From CAVYOE01 sp963770155 (GTDB taxonomy: Bacteria > Actinomycetota > Thermoleophilia > Solirubrobacterales > 70-9), in contig CAVYOE010000001.1 of NCBI GenBank assembly GCA_963770155.1, positions 1,550,001-1,614,000 on the forward strand: a DNA stretch of 64,000 bases, written 5' to 3'. The position numbers and the translations under genes were made by a program. Shown here one piece after another: positions 41,487-50,745 of the stretch. The first letter of the stretch is position 1. Each line of letters opens with the position of its first letter. Under the pieces are notes generated by a model. It was not told where the DNA came from. It saw nothing but the letters and a program-made list of their open reading frames with translations, and searched no databases.

Positions 41487-42044
41487 CTATTCCCGCTCGG
41501 CCGCCTTCGCGATCGCCCGCAGCCAGCGGCGCCGGATCAGGGCCGAGAAGGGGCCGACCACCCGCCAGTAGCGCTTGAATGCCCGCCGGGCCCAGTCGTC
41601 GGTGGGGACGACCTGGGTCTCGGTGACCAGCCGGCATCTCGGTTCGGGTCCCTCGGCCATCGGCTCCGCCGAGAAGGTCATCACCGCCTTGAAGCTGCGC
41701 GGCGCATCCCACTGCTCCCAGTCGTCCGCGTCGCGAAGGCGCTCGCCGCGGTCCCGGTTGAGAGGCGTCCAGACCGGGGCCCCGATCCCCGCGACCACCT
41801 CGCGGGGGCCGCGGTCGAGAATCACGAACTCGTCCGCGATCACCTCCTGGAGTGGGGTCGAAGGGGCGATATCCCGAAGCTCGGAGGACATGAGGCCCCG
41901 GAGCCTCAGCAGCGGTGAGACGATCGGATCGGAGCCGACCGGAACCGAGAGGGCGAGCTCGATCGCACGCTCGGGCTCGACTTCCACGACACGTTCGTGC
42001 CGCTCGGCCGCGATCGGGTCGGAGATCCAGTCCTCGATCGGCAC
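41487..42044 (-). CDS. SRPBCC-like protein of unknown function
   Basis: 185 residues. Strand-rich middle (EVIADEFVILDRGPREVVAG, then RLVTETQVVPTDDWARRAFK) followed by a long basic C-terminal helix (RYWRVVGPFSALIRRRWLRA), suggestive of the START/SRPBCC hydrophobic-pocket fold. Not assigned to a named family. GTG 42044 is immediately after the stop of the small membrane protein, so it ends a three-gene operon. Confidence 0.6.
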   Translation of the reverse strand: MPIEDWISDPIAAERHERVVEVEPERAIELALSVPVGSDPIVSPLLRLRGLMSSELRDIAPSTPLQEVIADEFVILDRGPREVVAGIGAPVWTPLNRDRGERLRDADDWEQWDAPRSFKAVMTFSAEPMAEGPEPRCRLVTETQVVPTDDWARRAFKRYWRVVGPFSALIRRRWLRAIAKAAERE

Positions 42045-42230
42045 CTAGCGGCTATCTAGCTCGGACTCGTAAAGCCCCGCTGCGATCCACGCGCACAGCG
42101 AAATCGTTGCGAGGGCCACGAGCCCCGCAACGCCATCACTCGGCTCGGTGACGCTGACAAAAATCGCCACCGGCACGGCAATCGCCGTGCCGATCAAGAG
42201 CGCTTTGACGATCGCATGCATGCGGGTCAT
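42045..42230 (-). CDS. small two-helix membrane protein
   Basis: 61 residues with two hydrophobic segments (ALLIGTAIAVPVAIFVSV and GLVALATISLCAWIAAGL). No family recognised. Its ATG overlaps the upstream gene's stop (ATGA) and its stop abuts the next gene's GTG, strong evidence that all three are translated from one message. Confidence 0.6.
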   Translation of the reverse strand: MTRMHAIVKALLIGTAIAVPVAIFVSVTEPSDGVAGLVALATISLCAWIAAGLYESELDSR

Positions 42231-42445
42231 GTTAAACCCGCGATTTCCTCAGTCAGCAACCAAAGCACCGCAATGATGCCCGCCACCAGCGCCGAGGCAC
42301 CAGCTTCCTCTAGGAGCCCCGATCGCCGCTTTCGGCCTGCGAAGGCACGAGTCGCTCCCAGCACCGAGCCGATCGCCGCCCCGCCGGCAAACACGGCACC
42401 GAGCGCTGCGATCAGTTCCGACCCGGGTCCACCGAATGACAGCAC
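42227..42445 (-). CDS. small two-helix membrane protein
   Basis: 72 residues: helices ELIAALGAVFAGGAAIGSVL and ASALVAGIIAVLWLLTEEI flank a basic loop (FAGRKRRSG). First gene of a three-gene overlapping operon. Function unknown. Confidence 0.55.
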   Translation of the reverse strand: MLSFGGPGSELIAALGAVFAGGAAIGSVLGATRAFAGRKRRSGLLEEAGASALVAGIIAVLWLLTEEIAGLT

Positions 42446-42478
42446 CCCTCCCTGAGTAGCGGGGGCGGATTCTTCGCC

Positions 42479-43793
42479 CTACCCGTGCGGGCGCGCCATC
42501 TTCTGGTGGTCGAGCGCCTCGTCGAGCGTCTTCTCCTCGACACCCATCTCCTGCGCCACCTCGCGCAGGGGGCGGCCCGAGTCCGCCGCGGCCTTGACGA
42601 TCTCGGTCGCCTTGTCGTAGCCGATGTGCGGGTTGAGCGCGGTCGCCGTCGCCAGGGTTGCCTCCGCGTGACGGGTGAGCATCTCCTCGTTCGGCTCGAT
42701 CCCGGCGACGCACTTCTCGTTCAGGAGGCGGGCTGCCGAGGCGAGCAGCTTGATCGAGTCGAGCAGGTTGCGCGCGATCAGCGGCACCCGCACGTTGAGC
42801 TCGAACTGGCCCTGGCTGCCGGCCACGGTGATCGCGGCGTCGTTGCCGATCACCTGATCGCCGACCTGGATCACGACCTCCGGGATCACGGGGTTGACCT
42901 TGCCCGGCATGATCGAGGAGCCCTTCTGCAGCTCGGGCAGGCGCAGCTCGGCGAGGCCGGCACGGGGTCCCGAGCCCATCAGGGCGAGGTCGTTGGCGAT
43001 CTTGATCATCGAGACCGCGACCACCTTCAAGCGCGCCGGACAGCTCGACCAGGGCGTCGCGGTTGCCCTGTGCCTCGAACCGGTCGAGCGGCGCCGAGAT
43101 CTCGAGGCCGGTGGCCTCGGCGAGCAGCTCTCGCACCCGCCCGGCGAACTCCGGATGCGTGTTGAGGCCGGTGCCGGTGGCGGTGCCTCCGAGCGGGATC
43201 TGGCCCACCCGTGAGAGCGTCGCACCGACCCGTTCCTCGCCGAGCCGGATCTGCGAGGCGTAGCCGCCGAACTCCTGCCCCAGGGTGACGGGAACCGCGT
43301 CCATCAGGTGGGTGCGTCCCGACTTGACCAGGTCGGCGAAGTCGCTCGCCTTCGATTCGAGCGCAGCCGCGAGCCCATCAAGCGCCGGCAGCAGGTCCTC
43401 GTTCACCTCACCCAGGGCGGCGAGGTGGACCGCCGACGGAAAGACGTCGTTGGAGGACTGCCCCATGTTGACGTGATCGTTGGGGTGGGCGTCGTCGCCG
43501 GCGAGATTCGCGATCACCTCGTTCGCGTTCATGTTCGACGAGGTCCCGGACCCGGTCTGGAAGACGTCGATCGGGAACTGGTCGTCGTGCTTGCCGTCGG
43601 CGACCTCGTCGCCGGCCTTCGCGATCGCCTCGGCGATCTTCTTGTCGAGCCCGGCGAGCTCCGCGTTGGCGCGCGCCGCGGCGGCCTTGAGCCGGCCGAG
43701 CCAGCGGATCACCGGCACCGGCACGGTCTGACCGGAAACGGGGAAGTTCTCTACGGCCTTCGTGGTCTCGCCACCCCAGAGCTGGTCGGCCAT
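42479..43793 (-). pseudogene. fumC: class II fumarate hydratase with one +1 frameshift
   Basis: The 5' two-thirds reads MADQLWGGETTKAVENFPVS, QTGSGTSSNMNANEVIA and SGRTHLMDAVPVTLGQEFGG. After about residue 254 the frame changes and continues KVVAVSMIKIANDLALM and the family signature GSSIMPGKVNPVIPEV. Removing one base in CTTGAAG (43029-43031) restores 437 residues. Fumarase hydrates fumarate to malate in the TCA cycle and is normally required. With similar indels in nearby genes, a consensus error is more likely than true loss of function. Confidence 0.88.
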
Positions 43794-43833
43794 TGCGGGG
43801 CGGAGGCTATAGGCGCGCGGATCGGGAAGCCGA

Positions 43834-44305
43834 TCAGCCGTTCTCCTGGCCCGCGGAGTAGCCCTCGCCGAACCCGCGCTCGAACTCGGCCGGGAGCAGG
43901 CCCTCGGGGCTGAAGCGGGCCGCCGAATCGAGCCGGCGGACGAGGTCGGCGTGGATGCCCCCGGTGTCGCTGGAGCCCTGCTGCACGGCCCCGATCAGGT
44001 AGCCGAGCTGCACTGTCTCGGGACCGCCCGGATCGCGGCGCGCAGCGGAGTTCAACCGGGTCGCGGCATCGACCATGGCGCTCGCCGACCGTGCCCAGCT
44101 CGGCCCCTTCCTGTCCGGAGACCAGGCAGTCGCTGATCGGCGTCTGCCCCTCCAGCCGCACGTCTCCCGGGGCGTCGGCGAGGGCCTCAACGTAGGTATC
44201 CGTTCCGGAGAGACAGGCCGCGGGCGCCTCTTCGTCGTCGGATCCGCACCCGATTGCCGCCAGGCAAAGCCCTGTCGCCAGGGCGGCAAAGAAGCGTCCG
44301 CGCAT
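43834..44305 (-). pseudogene. small lipoprotein with one +1 frameshift
   Basis: Starts MRGRFFAALATGLCLAAIGC with a lipobox (LAAIGC), then an acidic linker (GSDDEEAPAACLSGTDTY) and a helical domain. The second half (MVDAATRLNSAARRDPGG, then LQ-rich LGYLIGAVQQGSSDTGGI and ERGFGEGYSAGQENG) is in a different frame. Deleting one base at 44077-44078 (coding CGCC before ATG) gives 156 residues. Probably a lipid-anchored outer-leaflet protein; function unknown. Divergent from the MarR gene. Confidence 0.65.
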
Positions 44306-44310
44306 TTGCG

Positions 44311-44316
44311 TAGCTT
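44311..44316 (+). promoter_or_regulatory. -10 box before MarR gene
   Basis: TAGCTT followed by seven bases and the GTG at 44324; no ribosome binding site. Supports the longer start of the regulator. Confidence 0.4.
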
Positions 44317-44323
44317 GACGGAC

Positions 44324-44790
44324 GTGAGCGAGTCGAACCGTCAGGGGAATCCTCAGGACTTCCCGTAGCCGACCCGCTGGCCCACCGCGCCCTGGAAGCG
44401 CTGATGCGTGCCGAGGCGACGCTGACCCGGCACCTCGCGGCAGACCTCGAGCGGATCGGCGTCTCGGCGACGGGGTTCGCGATGCTGGTGCTGCTGACCA
44501 GCGCCGGTGGCGAGGCTGAGCTGCGAGTGATCCGCCGCCGGCTCGGCGCCTCGAAGGCGACCGCGACCGAGGTCCTCGACACGCTCGAGTCACGCGGATT
44601 CGTGACCCGCAAGCGCCTCGAGAGCGACCGCCGCGCGGTCGCGATCGAGCTGACCGATGCGGGCCGCAACCTGGTCACCCACGCCTTCCCCGGCCACGCC
44701 GAGCGGGTCCGCGATGCATTCGGCCCTCTGAGCCAAACCGAGAAGCGCCAGCTCGCCTCGATCTGCCGCAAGCTCGACCGCGCCGCCTAG
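44324..44790 (+). pseudogene. MarR-family transcription regulator, apparent -1 frameshift near the 5' end
   Basis: From ATG 44404 a 128-residue winged-helix protein is intact: LTRHLAADLERIGVSATGFA, then the recognition region RRRLGASKATATEVLDTLES and the wing RGFVTRKRLESDRRAVAIEL. A better N-terminus begins at GTG 44324 (MSESNRQGNPQDFP), but it meets TAG after 14 codons. Adding one G at CCGTA (44363-44367) joins it in frame with VADPLAHRALEALMRAEATL, giving 155 residues. The internal start alone may still be functional. Likely represses itself or the divergent lipoprotein gene. Confidence 0.7.
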
Positions 44791-44819
44791 CCCGGTCCCT
44801 TCGCATATGTTCGAGCCGC

Positions 44820-45245
44820 ATGGACCAGCGGCTCAGCCTGATCACGCTCGGGGTCGAGGATCTCGAGAGGGCGCGGAAGTTCTACGAGGCGCTCGGCTGG
44901 AGCACCGGCGCCGACCCCGGCGACGATGTCGTCTTCTTTCAGTGCGACTGCATGGTCGTCGCGCTCTGGGACCGCGCGAAGCTGGCCGAAGACAGCGAGG
45001 TCGCCGATTCCGGCGGCTGGGGTGGCGTCACCCTCGCCTACAACACGCGCTCACCTCAGGAGGTCGACTCGGTGATCGACGAGGCCCGCGCCGGCGGCGG
45101 CGCCATCAAGCGGGAACCGGGCGAGACCTTCTGGGGCGGCTACTCGGGAATCTTCATCGACCCAGACGGCCATCCCTGGGAGGTGGCCCACAACCCGCGC
45201 TGGACGATCGCCGAGGACGGCGCGGTGAGGCTCCCGGATGGGTGA
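44820..45245 (+). CDS. VOC (glyoxalase/bleomycin-resistance fold) protein
   Basis: 141 residues: LSLITLGVEDLERARKFYEA at the N-terminus and the second half-motif GIFIDPDGHPWEVAHNP at the C-terminus, with VVFFQCDCMVVALWDR between. The paired beta-alpha-beta-beta-beta modules define the vicinal-oxygen-chelate fold. Metal ligands are not all clear, so the function could be binding rather than catalysis. Its last 8 bases overlap the next gene. Confidence 0.85.
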   Translation: MDQRLSLITLGVEDLERARKFYEALGWSTGADPGDDVVFFQCDCMVVALWDRAKLAEDSEVADSGGWGGVTLAYNTRSPQEVDSVIDEARAGGGAIKREPGETFWGGYSGIFIDPDGHPWEVAHNPRWTIAEDGAVRLPDG

Positions 45246-45648
45246 GGTGGACAAAATCGACCTCGGGGAGTTTCGCGCGGCGTTCGAGGGCATAGCCAGT
45301 CGGGATTGGGGGGTGGCACTGAAGCCCCTGCATCCCGAGATCGTCTGGTACCAGCCGCCGGACGCCCCGGAGACCACCACCCTGGTCGGACACGACGATG
45401 TCCGCAAATTCTGGGAGGAAGACCTGGCCGCCACCTGGGATGCGTGGACGTTCGACCTCTCGGAGCTCGTTCCCTCGGACGATCAGATCGTGACCATGTC
45501 GATTTGGCGCCCGAAGGCGGGGCACTCGGGACTCGAGTTCGAGCGCGAGATCTGGCAGGTGTGGACGTTCAAGGACGGCCTCGCAGTGGAACAGCGGATG
45601 TTCTTTACGCGCGAGGAGGCGTTCCGGGTCGCGGGTACCGACCCGTAG
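45238..45648 (+). CDS. SnoaL/NTF2-like protein
   Basis: 136 residues: LGEFRAAFEGIASRDWGVAL, PEIVWYQPPDAPETTTLVGH, DDVRKFWEEDLAATWDAW and a C-terminal FKDGLAVEQRMFFTREEAF. The same fold as the 21.9-29.5 kb array, but without the MSEENVE cassette. It overlaps the VOC gene by 8 bases, so the pair is translationally coupled and may act on one substrate. Confidence 0.83.
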   Translation: MGEVDKIDLGEFRAAFEGIASRDWGVALKPLHPEIVWYQPPDAPETTTLVGHDDVRKFWEEDLAATWDAWTFDLSELVPSDDQIVTMSIWRPKAGHSGLEFEREIWQVWTFKDGLAVEQRMFFTREEAFRVAGTDP

Positions 45649-45680
45649 GCCGCGAGACCCGAACGTAAACTCTCCCGCTC

Positions 45681-48600
45681 GTGACGAACTTCCGAGCGGT
45701 AGATCCAAAACAGTCCTTCCCCGAGCTCGAGGAGCAGGTGCTCGAGCGCTGGCGCGAGGGCAAGGTGTTCGAGCGCTCGCTCGAGCAGCGCGCCGACGCG
45801 CCGGTCTGGAGCTTCTACGAGGGGCCGCCGACCGCGAACGGCCGGCCCGCATGGCGGGCACGTCCTCTCCCGCGTGTTCAAGGACATCTACCCGCGCTTC
45901 AAGACGATGACCGGCCATCGCGTGCCGCGCAAGGCGGGCTGGGACTGCCACGGCCTCCCGGTCGAGCTCGAGGTCGAGAAGGAGCTCGGCATCTCCTCGA
46001 AGGAGGAGATCGAGAAGTACGGGATCGCCGAGTTCAACGCCAAGTGCCGCGAGTCGGTCTTTCGCTACGTCGAGGACTGGCGTGAGCTGACCGAGCGGAT
46101 CGGCTTCTGGATCGACCTCGACGACCCGTACGTCACCCTCGACAACGACTACATCGAGTCGGTCTGGTGGGCGCTGGCGAAGATGTGGAGCGACGGCCGT
46201 CTTTACGAGGGCCACAAGGTCGTCCCCTACTGCCCGCGCTGCGGCACCGCGCTCTCCTCGCACGAGGTCGCGCTCGGCTACCACGACGTCGAGGACCCAT
46301 CGGTCTACGTCAAGCTGCCGATCCGCGAGCCGGCGCCGAGCGACCAGATCCCGGAGTCGCCGCTCGAGCCCGGCGACCAGCTGCTGGTCTGGACGACGAC
46401 GCCCTGGACCCTGATCTCGAACGCCGCGGTCGCCGCCGGCAAGGAGATCGAGTACGTCCGCGTCCGCGCACGGGGACGAAGTGCTCGTCCTTGCTCGCGA
46501 GCGGGTCGAGGCGGTGCTCGGCGAGGGCGCCGAGGTCCTCGCCCACTTCCCCGGCGAGGCCCTGGCCGGCACCTCCTACGAGCCGCCGTTCGACTACATC
46601 ACCGACTACGGCGAGCACGGCCACACCGTCCTGCTCGGCGACTTCGTCACCACCGAGGAGGGCACCGGCCTCGTCCACACAGCGATCGCCTTCGGCGAGG
46701 ACGACTTCCGCCTCGGCGAGCAGTACGGGATCAAGCTGCAGAACCCGGTCCGCCTCGACGGCACCTTCGACGAGCGGATCACGGACTTCGCCGGCCAAGT
46801 TCGTCAAGGAGGCCGATCCGGAGATCGTCGCGGCACTGGAACGCGACGGCCGGCTGCTCCGCGCCGAGACCTACGAGCACGCCTACCCCCACTGCTGGCG
46901 CTGCGACACGCCCCTCCTCTACTACGCAAAGGCGAGCTGGTACATCAGCACCACCGAGGTTCGCGACCGGATGCTCGCCGGCAACGCCGAGATCGACTGG
47001 CATCCCGAGCACATCCGCGACGGGCGCTTCGGCAAATGGCTCGAGAACAACGTCGACTGGGCGCTCTCGCGCGACCGCTACTGGGGGACGCCGCTGCCGA
47101 TCTGGGAATGCGAGCGCCGAGGATTGCGAGGAGCGCTTCTGCGCCGGCTCGGTCGCGGACCTTCGCGAGAAGGGCGGCGACCGTCCCCGAGGACCTGCAC
47201 CGCCCCTACATCGACGAGGCGGCCTGGGCCTGCGAGCGCGACGGCTGCGGCGGCGAGATGCAGCCGGGTCCCGGCGGTGATCGACACCTGGTTCGACTCG
47301 GGCTGCATGCCTTTTGCCCAGTTCCACTATCCGTTCGAGAACGAGGACACGTTCAAGGAGCGCTTCCCCGCCGACTTCATCTCCGAGGCGATCGACCAGA
47401 CCCGCGGCTGGTTCTACACGCTGCTCGCCACCTCCACCCTGCTCTTCGACGAGCCGAGCTACCGCGCCTGCGTCTGCCTCGGCCTCATCCTCGATCCCGA
47501 GGGCCAGAAGATGTCGAAGAGCCGCGGCAACGTGGTCGAGCCCAGCGACGTGATCGCCCGGCACGGCGCGGATGCATTCCGCTGGTACTACTTCACCGCC
47601 CAGCAGCCGTGGTCGGGCTATCGCTTCGCGGTCGACACCGTCGGCGAGGCGGTGCGCCAGTTCCTGTTGCAGCTCTGGAACACGTATTCGTTCTGGGTCC
47701 TGTACGCGAACACGGAGGGGATCGAGGTGGGGGTCGCAGCAGATGCCCACGACTTCGTCTGCCAATCCGCTCGACCGCTGGGCGCTGTCGCGCCTGCAGG
47801 GAACGATCGAACAGGTCCGGGCAGGTCTCGAGAGCTTCGACTCCACTTCGTCAGGGCGCGCGATCGCAGCCTACGTCGACGAGCTCTCCAACTGGTACGT
47901 GCGGCTCAACCGACGGCGGTTCTGGGACGGCGACGAGGCCGCCTTCGCCACCCTTCGCCATTGCCTGCTCGAGACCGCCACCCTGCTCGCCCCGTTCACG
48001 CCCTTTCTCGCGGACGAGATCTACACCAACCTCACGGGCGGAGCTGCGGGCGAATTCGGGGACCGGCCTGACTCGGTCCATCTCTGCGACTTTCCCGAGG
48101 CAGACTCGGCCCTCCGCGACGAGGAGCTCGAAGCGGGGATGGAAGCTGTGCGGCGCACGATCGAGCTCGGCCGGGCGGCGCGGGCCCAGGCCAAGATCAA
48201 GGTCCGCCAGCCGTTGCGAAAAGCCGTGGTCGTCGCCTCCGAGTCGGAGCGGCAATCGATCGAGGCGCTTGCCGAGGTGGTCACCTCCGAGCTGAACGTG
48301 AAGGAGGTCGAGTTCGTCACCGACGAGGGCGAGCTGGTCGCCTACCGGGTGAAGCCGAACTACCGGTCGCTCGGCCCGCGGTTCGGAAAACAGATGCCGC
48401 AGGCGGCGGCTGCGGTCGAGGCACTCGATCCCGACGCTGTCTCGCGCGCCCTCGAGTCCGGCGGCGAAATCGGGGTCTCGATCGACGGCAAGGATCACAG
48501 CATCGGTGCCGACGACGTCAGCCTTGTGATGGAGCCGCTCGAGGGCTACCAGGTCGAGGCCGAGGCCGGTCACGCCGTGGCGCTGGCACTCGAGCTCGAT

Positions 48601-48861
48601 GACGAACTGCGGCGCGAAGGCCTCGCGCGCGAGATCGTCCACGCCGTGCAGAACGCGCGCAAGGAGGCCGGGCTCGAAGTCTCAGACCGGATCGCGCTGG
48701 TCCTCAACGGCGATGACGAGCTACTCGCGGCCGCGCGAGAGCACGAGAAGTACGTGGCCGACGAGGTACTTGCCACTTCGGTCGCCTACGGCGAGGACGG
48801 CGAAGCCGCCTCAGCCTCGATCGAGGGCCGCGAGCTCTCGATCGCGGTCTCTAAGAGTTAA
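45681..48861 (+). pseudogene. ileS: isoleucyl-tRNA synthetase with seven apparent +1 frameshifts
   Basis: The product charges tRNA-Ile. All landmarks are present but spread over three frames: VWSFYEGPPTANGRP then HGGHVLSRVFKDIYPRFKTM (HIGH motif), AGWDCHGLPVELEVEKELG, WRCDTPLLYYAKASWYIST, VIDTWFDSGCMPFAQFHYP, and PEGQKMSKSRGNVVEPSDV. Frame changes are at about 45846, 46472, 46795, 47117, 47181, 47264 and 47762, each explained by one extra base. Removing seven bases gives exactly 1,058 codons (1,057 residues plus stop), the normal size. It starts with GTG. Interpretation as consensus errors is favoured; see findings. Confidence 0.93.
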
Positions 48862-48932
48862 CGGCGAAGTTTGCCGGCAGATCGGCTCGGGTAAAGCGGG
48901 AGCGTTTTGGACTCCCCACCCAGCTCGCACTG

Positions 48933-49061
48933 ATGTTCATGATCTCCAAGCGCCCGGGCGAGCGGACCCGGGTCCGGTTCATGCCGGGCTGCCTGATCTG
49001 GTCGATCGTGATCTCGATCGTTCTCACCGTGGTGCTGAATCTCCTGATCCGGGCTTTCTAG
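48933..49061 (+). CDS. very small single-pass membrane protein
   Basis: 42 residues: MFMISKRPGERTRVRFMPGC followed by the membrane helix LIWSIVISIVLTVVLNLLIR and AF. The positively charged N-terminus suggests it stays inside the cell. Small proteins of this layout are common in actinobacteria. It lies between ileS and the next membrane protein on the same strand. Confidence 0.55.
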   Translation: MFMISKRPGERTRVRFMPGCLIWSIVISIVLTVVLNLLIRAF

Positions 49062-49086
49062 GCCCGCTGCGGCCTAGACTGGCGCG

Positions 49087-49518
49087 ATGGAACTGGGGGC
49101 CGACACCAAGGCGGTGCTGCTGGCCGCGGGACTGATTTTCATCTGGGCCCTCCTGCTCGGGGTCTGGAAGTACCGGCAGATGTCGACCAGCCCTGAAGGC
49201 CGGGCTCACTTTTACGTTGATACCGCCCACCGCGCGGCGCTCCTCTATTCGTTTGCGACCTTGCTGATCGCGACCTTCGTCGAATTGAGCGGTTTCTCGA
49301 CGCTGGTCAACACCCTCGCGGCATTCGCGGTGATCTTCTTCTTCGTCGCCGCGATCACCACCTACTGCGTCCAAGGGTTCCGCAAGCAGACCGACAACCA
49401 GTTTCGCGCCGGCGACCAGCCGCCTGGTCTGCATCCCTACATGTACGCGTTGATCGCCACCGAGATCATCGGCTTCTCTGTCCTGCTCGCCGGATTCGTC
49501 AGCGAGCAGATCCTCTAG
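49087..49518 (+). CDS. four-helix membrane protein of unknown function
   Basis: 143 residues with four hydrophobic segments (LLAAGLIFIWALLLGVWKY, ALLYSFATLLIATFVEL, LAAFAVIFFFVAAITTYCV and LIATEIIGFSVLLAGFV). Between the first two lies TSPEGRAHFYVDTAHRA. No family assigned. TAGACT six bases before the ATG suggests a leaderless transcript. Confidence 0.7.
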   Translation: MELGADTKAVLLAAGLIFIWALLLGVWKYRQMSTSPEGRAHFYVDTAHRAALLYSFATLLIATFVELSGFSTLVNTLAAFAVIFFFVAAITTYCVQGFRKQTDNQFRAGDQPPGLHPYMYALIATEIIGFSVLLAGFVSEQIL

Positions 49519-49533
49519 TCGAGCGAAGCGCCT

Positions 49534-49860
49534 CTACGCGAGTGCCGGCTCGAGCTCGGCCTCGAGGCGTGCCTTCGGCATCGCCCCGATCACCTTCTTC
49601 GCGATCTCGCCGTCCTTGAACAGGATCAGGGTCGGGATCGAGAGAACCTCGAACTTGGCAGCTGTCTGCTGGTTGTCGTCGACGTTCAAGCTGACGATCC
49701 GTAGATCGTCGCGCTCAGCGTCGATCTCCTCGAGCACAGGATGGACGACACGGCACGGACCGCACCAGGGAGCCCAGAAGTCGACCAGCACCGGACCGTC
49801 GGCCTCGATCACCTCGGCCTGGAAGTTTGCGTCAGTCACGTCAGGGAGCTTGCCGCTCAA
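49534..49860 (-). CDS. trxA: thioredoxin
   Basis: 108 residues with the active site VDFWAPWCGPCRVVHPVLEE and the cis-proline loop SIPTLILFKDGE, both diagnostic. It reduces protein disulphides in the cytosol. It starts with TTG, supported by AGGAG six bases upstream. Upstream it has a TATAGT box and, further out, a perfect 14-base palindrome. Confidence 0.95.
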   Translation of the reverse strand: MSGKLPDVTDANFQAEVIEADGPVLVDFWAPWCGPCRVVHPVLEEIDAERDDLRIVSLNVDDNQQTAAKFEVLSIPTLILFKDGEIAKKVIGAMPKARLEAELEPALA

Positions 49861-49909
49861 TTTGTTCTCCTAGCTCGATGTTGGCGCCCCGTGTGCGGGC
49901 TTGCTCAAT

Positions 49910-49915
49910 ACTATA
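49910..49915 (-). promoter_or_regulatory. -10 box of trxA promoter
   Basis: TATAGT on the minus strand, 5 of 6 matches to TATAAT, in an AT-rich pocket (TTTTGTATAGTATTG). It lies about 50 bases upstream of the trxA start. No convincing -35 was found. Confidence 0.45.
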
Positions 49916-49963
49916 CAAAATGAAGCACCCCGGATCCCCGATGCATGGACCCCGGTGCATTCT

Positions 49964-49977
49964 CGGAAACGTTTCCG
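49964..49977. promoter_or_regulatory. 14-base perfect palindrome (operator candidate)
   Basis: CGGAAACGTTTCCG lies between the glycosyltransferase 3' end and the trxA promoter. Its AAACGTTT core resembles LacI/GntR-type operators. No regulator gene is adjacent. Confidence 0.4.
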
Positions 49978-49985
49978 TGCGCAGC

Positions 49986-50735
49986 CTACCCACGCACGCG
50001 CCACCGTAACGCCGGTACCCGCCAGATCGCCTCGGCGACGATCGCGCGGCTCATCTTCGAGCTGCCCTGACGGCGCTCGCGAAAGACGATCGGCACCTCG
50101 GTCACACGAAATCCGGCCCTGATCGCGCGATAGGTGATCTCGACCTGGAAGGCGTAGCCGCGCGAGTCGACCCGGTCGAGGTCGAGCGCTTCGAGCACCG
50201 TCCGGCGGATCACCTTGAACCCACCGGTGAGATCGCGGACCCCGATCCCGAGCATCGCCCGCGCGTAGGCGCTGCCGCCCCGGCTGATTGCCCGTCGCAT
50301 TCCTCCCCACTCGGTCACCCCTCCCCCTTCGACGTAACGCGACCCGAGCACCAGGTCCGCATCCTGCGCCGCGGCCAGCATCGCCGGCAGGTAGGAGGGG
50401 TCGTGGGAGAAGTCGGAGTCCATCTCGACGATCAGCTCGGCACCGCCGGCGAGCGCCTCCCTGAACCCGGCGATGTAGGCGGGCCCGAGCCCTTCCTTGT
50501 GAGAGCGGTGGAGGACCGAGACGTGGTCGTACTGAGCGGCCAGCTCGTCGGCGATCTCACCAGTCCCGTCGGGCGAGTTGTCGTCGACGATCAGCACCCG
50601 GTGCTCGCCCGGCTCGGCGCGGAGCTGACCGCGAACCGCAGCCACGAGCGAGCGGATGTTGCCGGCCTCGTTGTAGGTGGGGAGCACAACCCACACCGTG
50701 CCGGCCGGCTCGGCGGAGGTAGTTTGGGCTCTCAC
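49986..50735 (-). CDS. polyprenol-monophosphomannose synthase-like glycosyltransferase (GT2)
   Basis: 249 residues of the GT-A fold: VWVVLPTYNEAGNIRSLVAA, VLIVDDNSPDGTGEIADEL, then EMDSDFSHDPSYLPAMLAA and DLTGGFKVIRRTVLEAL. These match DPM1/Ppm1, which moves mannose from GDP-mannose to polyprenyl phosphate. No C-terminal membrane domain is present, so it is the soluble catalytic form. GTG 50735 lies 10 bases after the stop of the oxidase gene. It could supply lipid-linked mannose to the GT-C enzyme at 30.9 kb (inference). Confidence 0.88.
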   Translation of the reverse strand: MRAQTTSAEPAGTVWVVLPTYNEAGNIRSLVAAVRGQLRAEPGEHRVLIVDDNSPDGTGEIADELAAQYDHVSVLHRSHKEGLGPAYIAGFREALAGGAELIVEMDSDFSHDPSYLPAMLAAAQDADLVLGSRYVEGGGVTEWGGMRRAISRGGSAYARAMLGIGVRDLTGGFKVIRRTVLEALDLDRVDSRGYAFQVEITYRAIRAGFRVTEVPIVFRERRQGSSKMSRAIVAEAIWRVPALRWRVRG

Positions 50736-50745
50736 GTCTCTGCCC

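Noticed and set aside
45846..47763. Programmed +1 frameshifting as the explanation for ileS
   Set aside because: The seven sites share no slippery codon, stop codon or stimulatory structure, and neighbouring genes also carry indels. Kept only as a remote alternative to be checked.
45681..48861. ileS as a decayed pseudogene
   Set aside because: There are no internal stops within segments, all catalytic motifs are intact, and the corrected length is exact. Decay would give mixed indels and substitutions.
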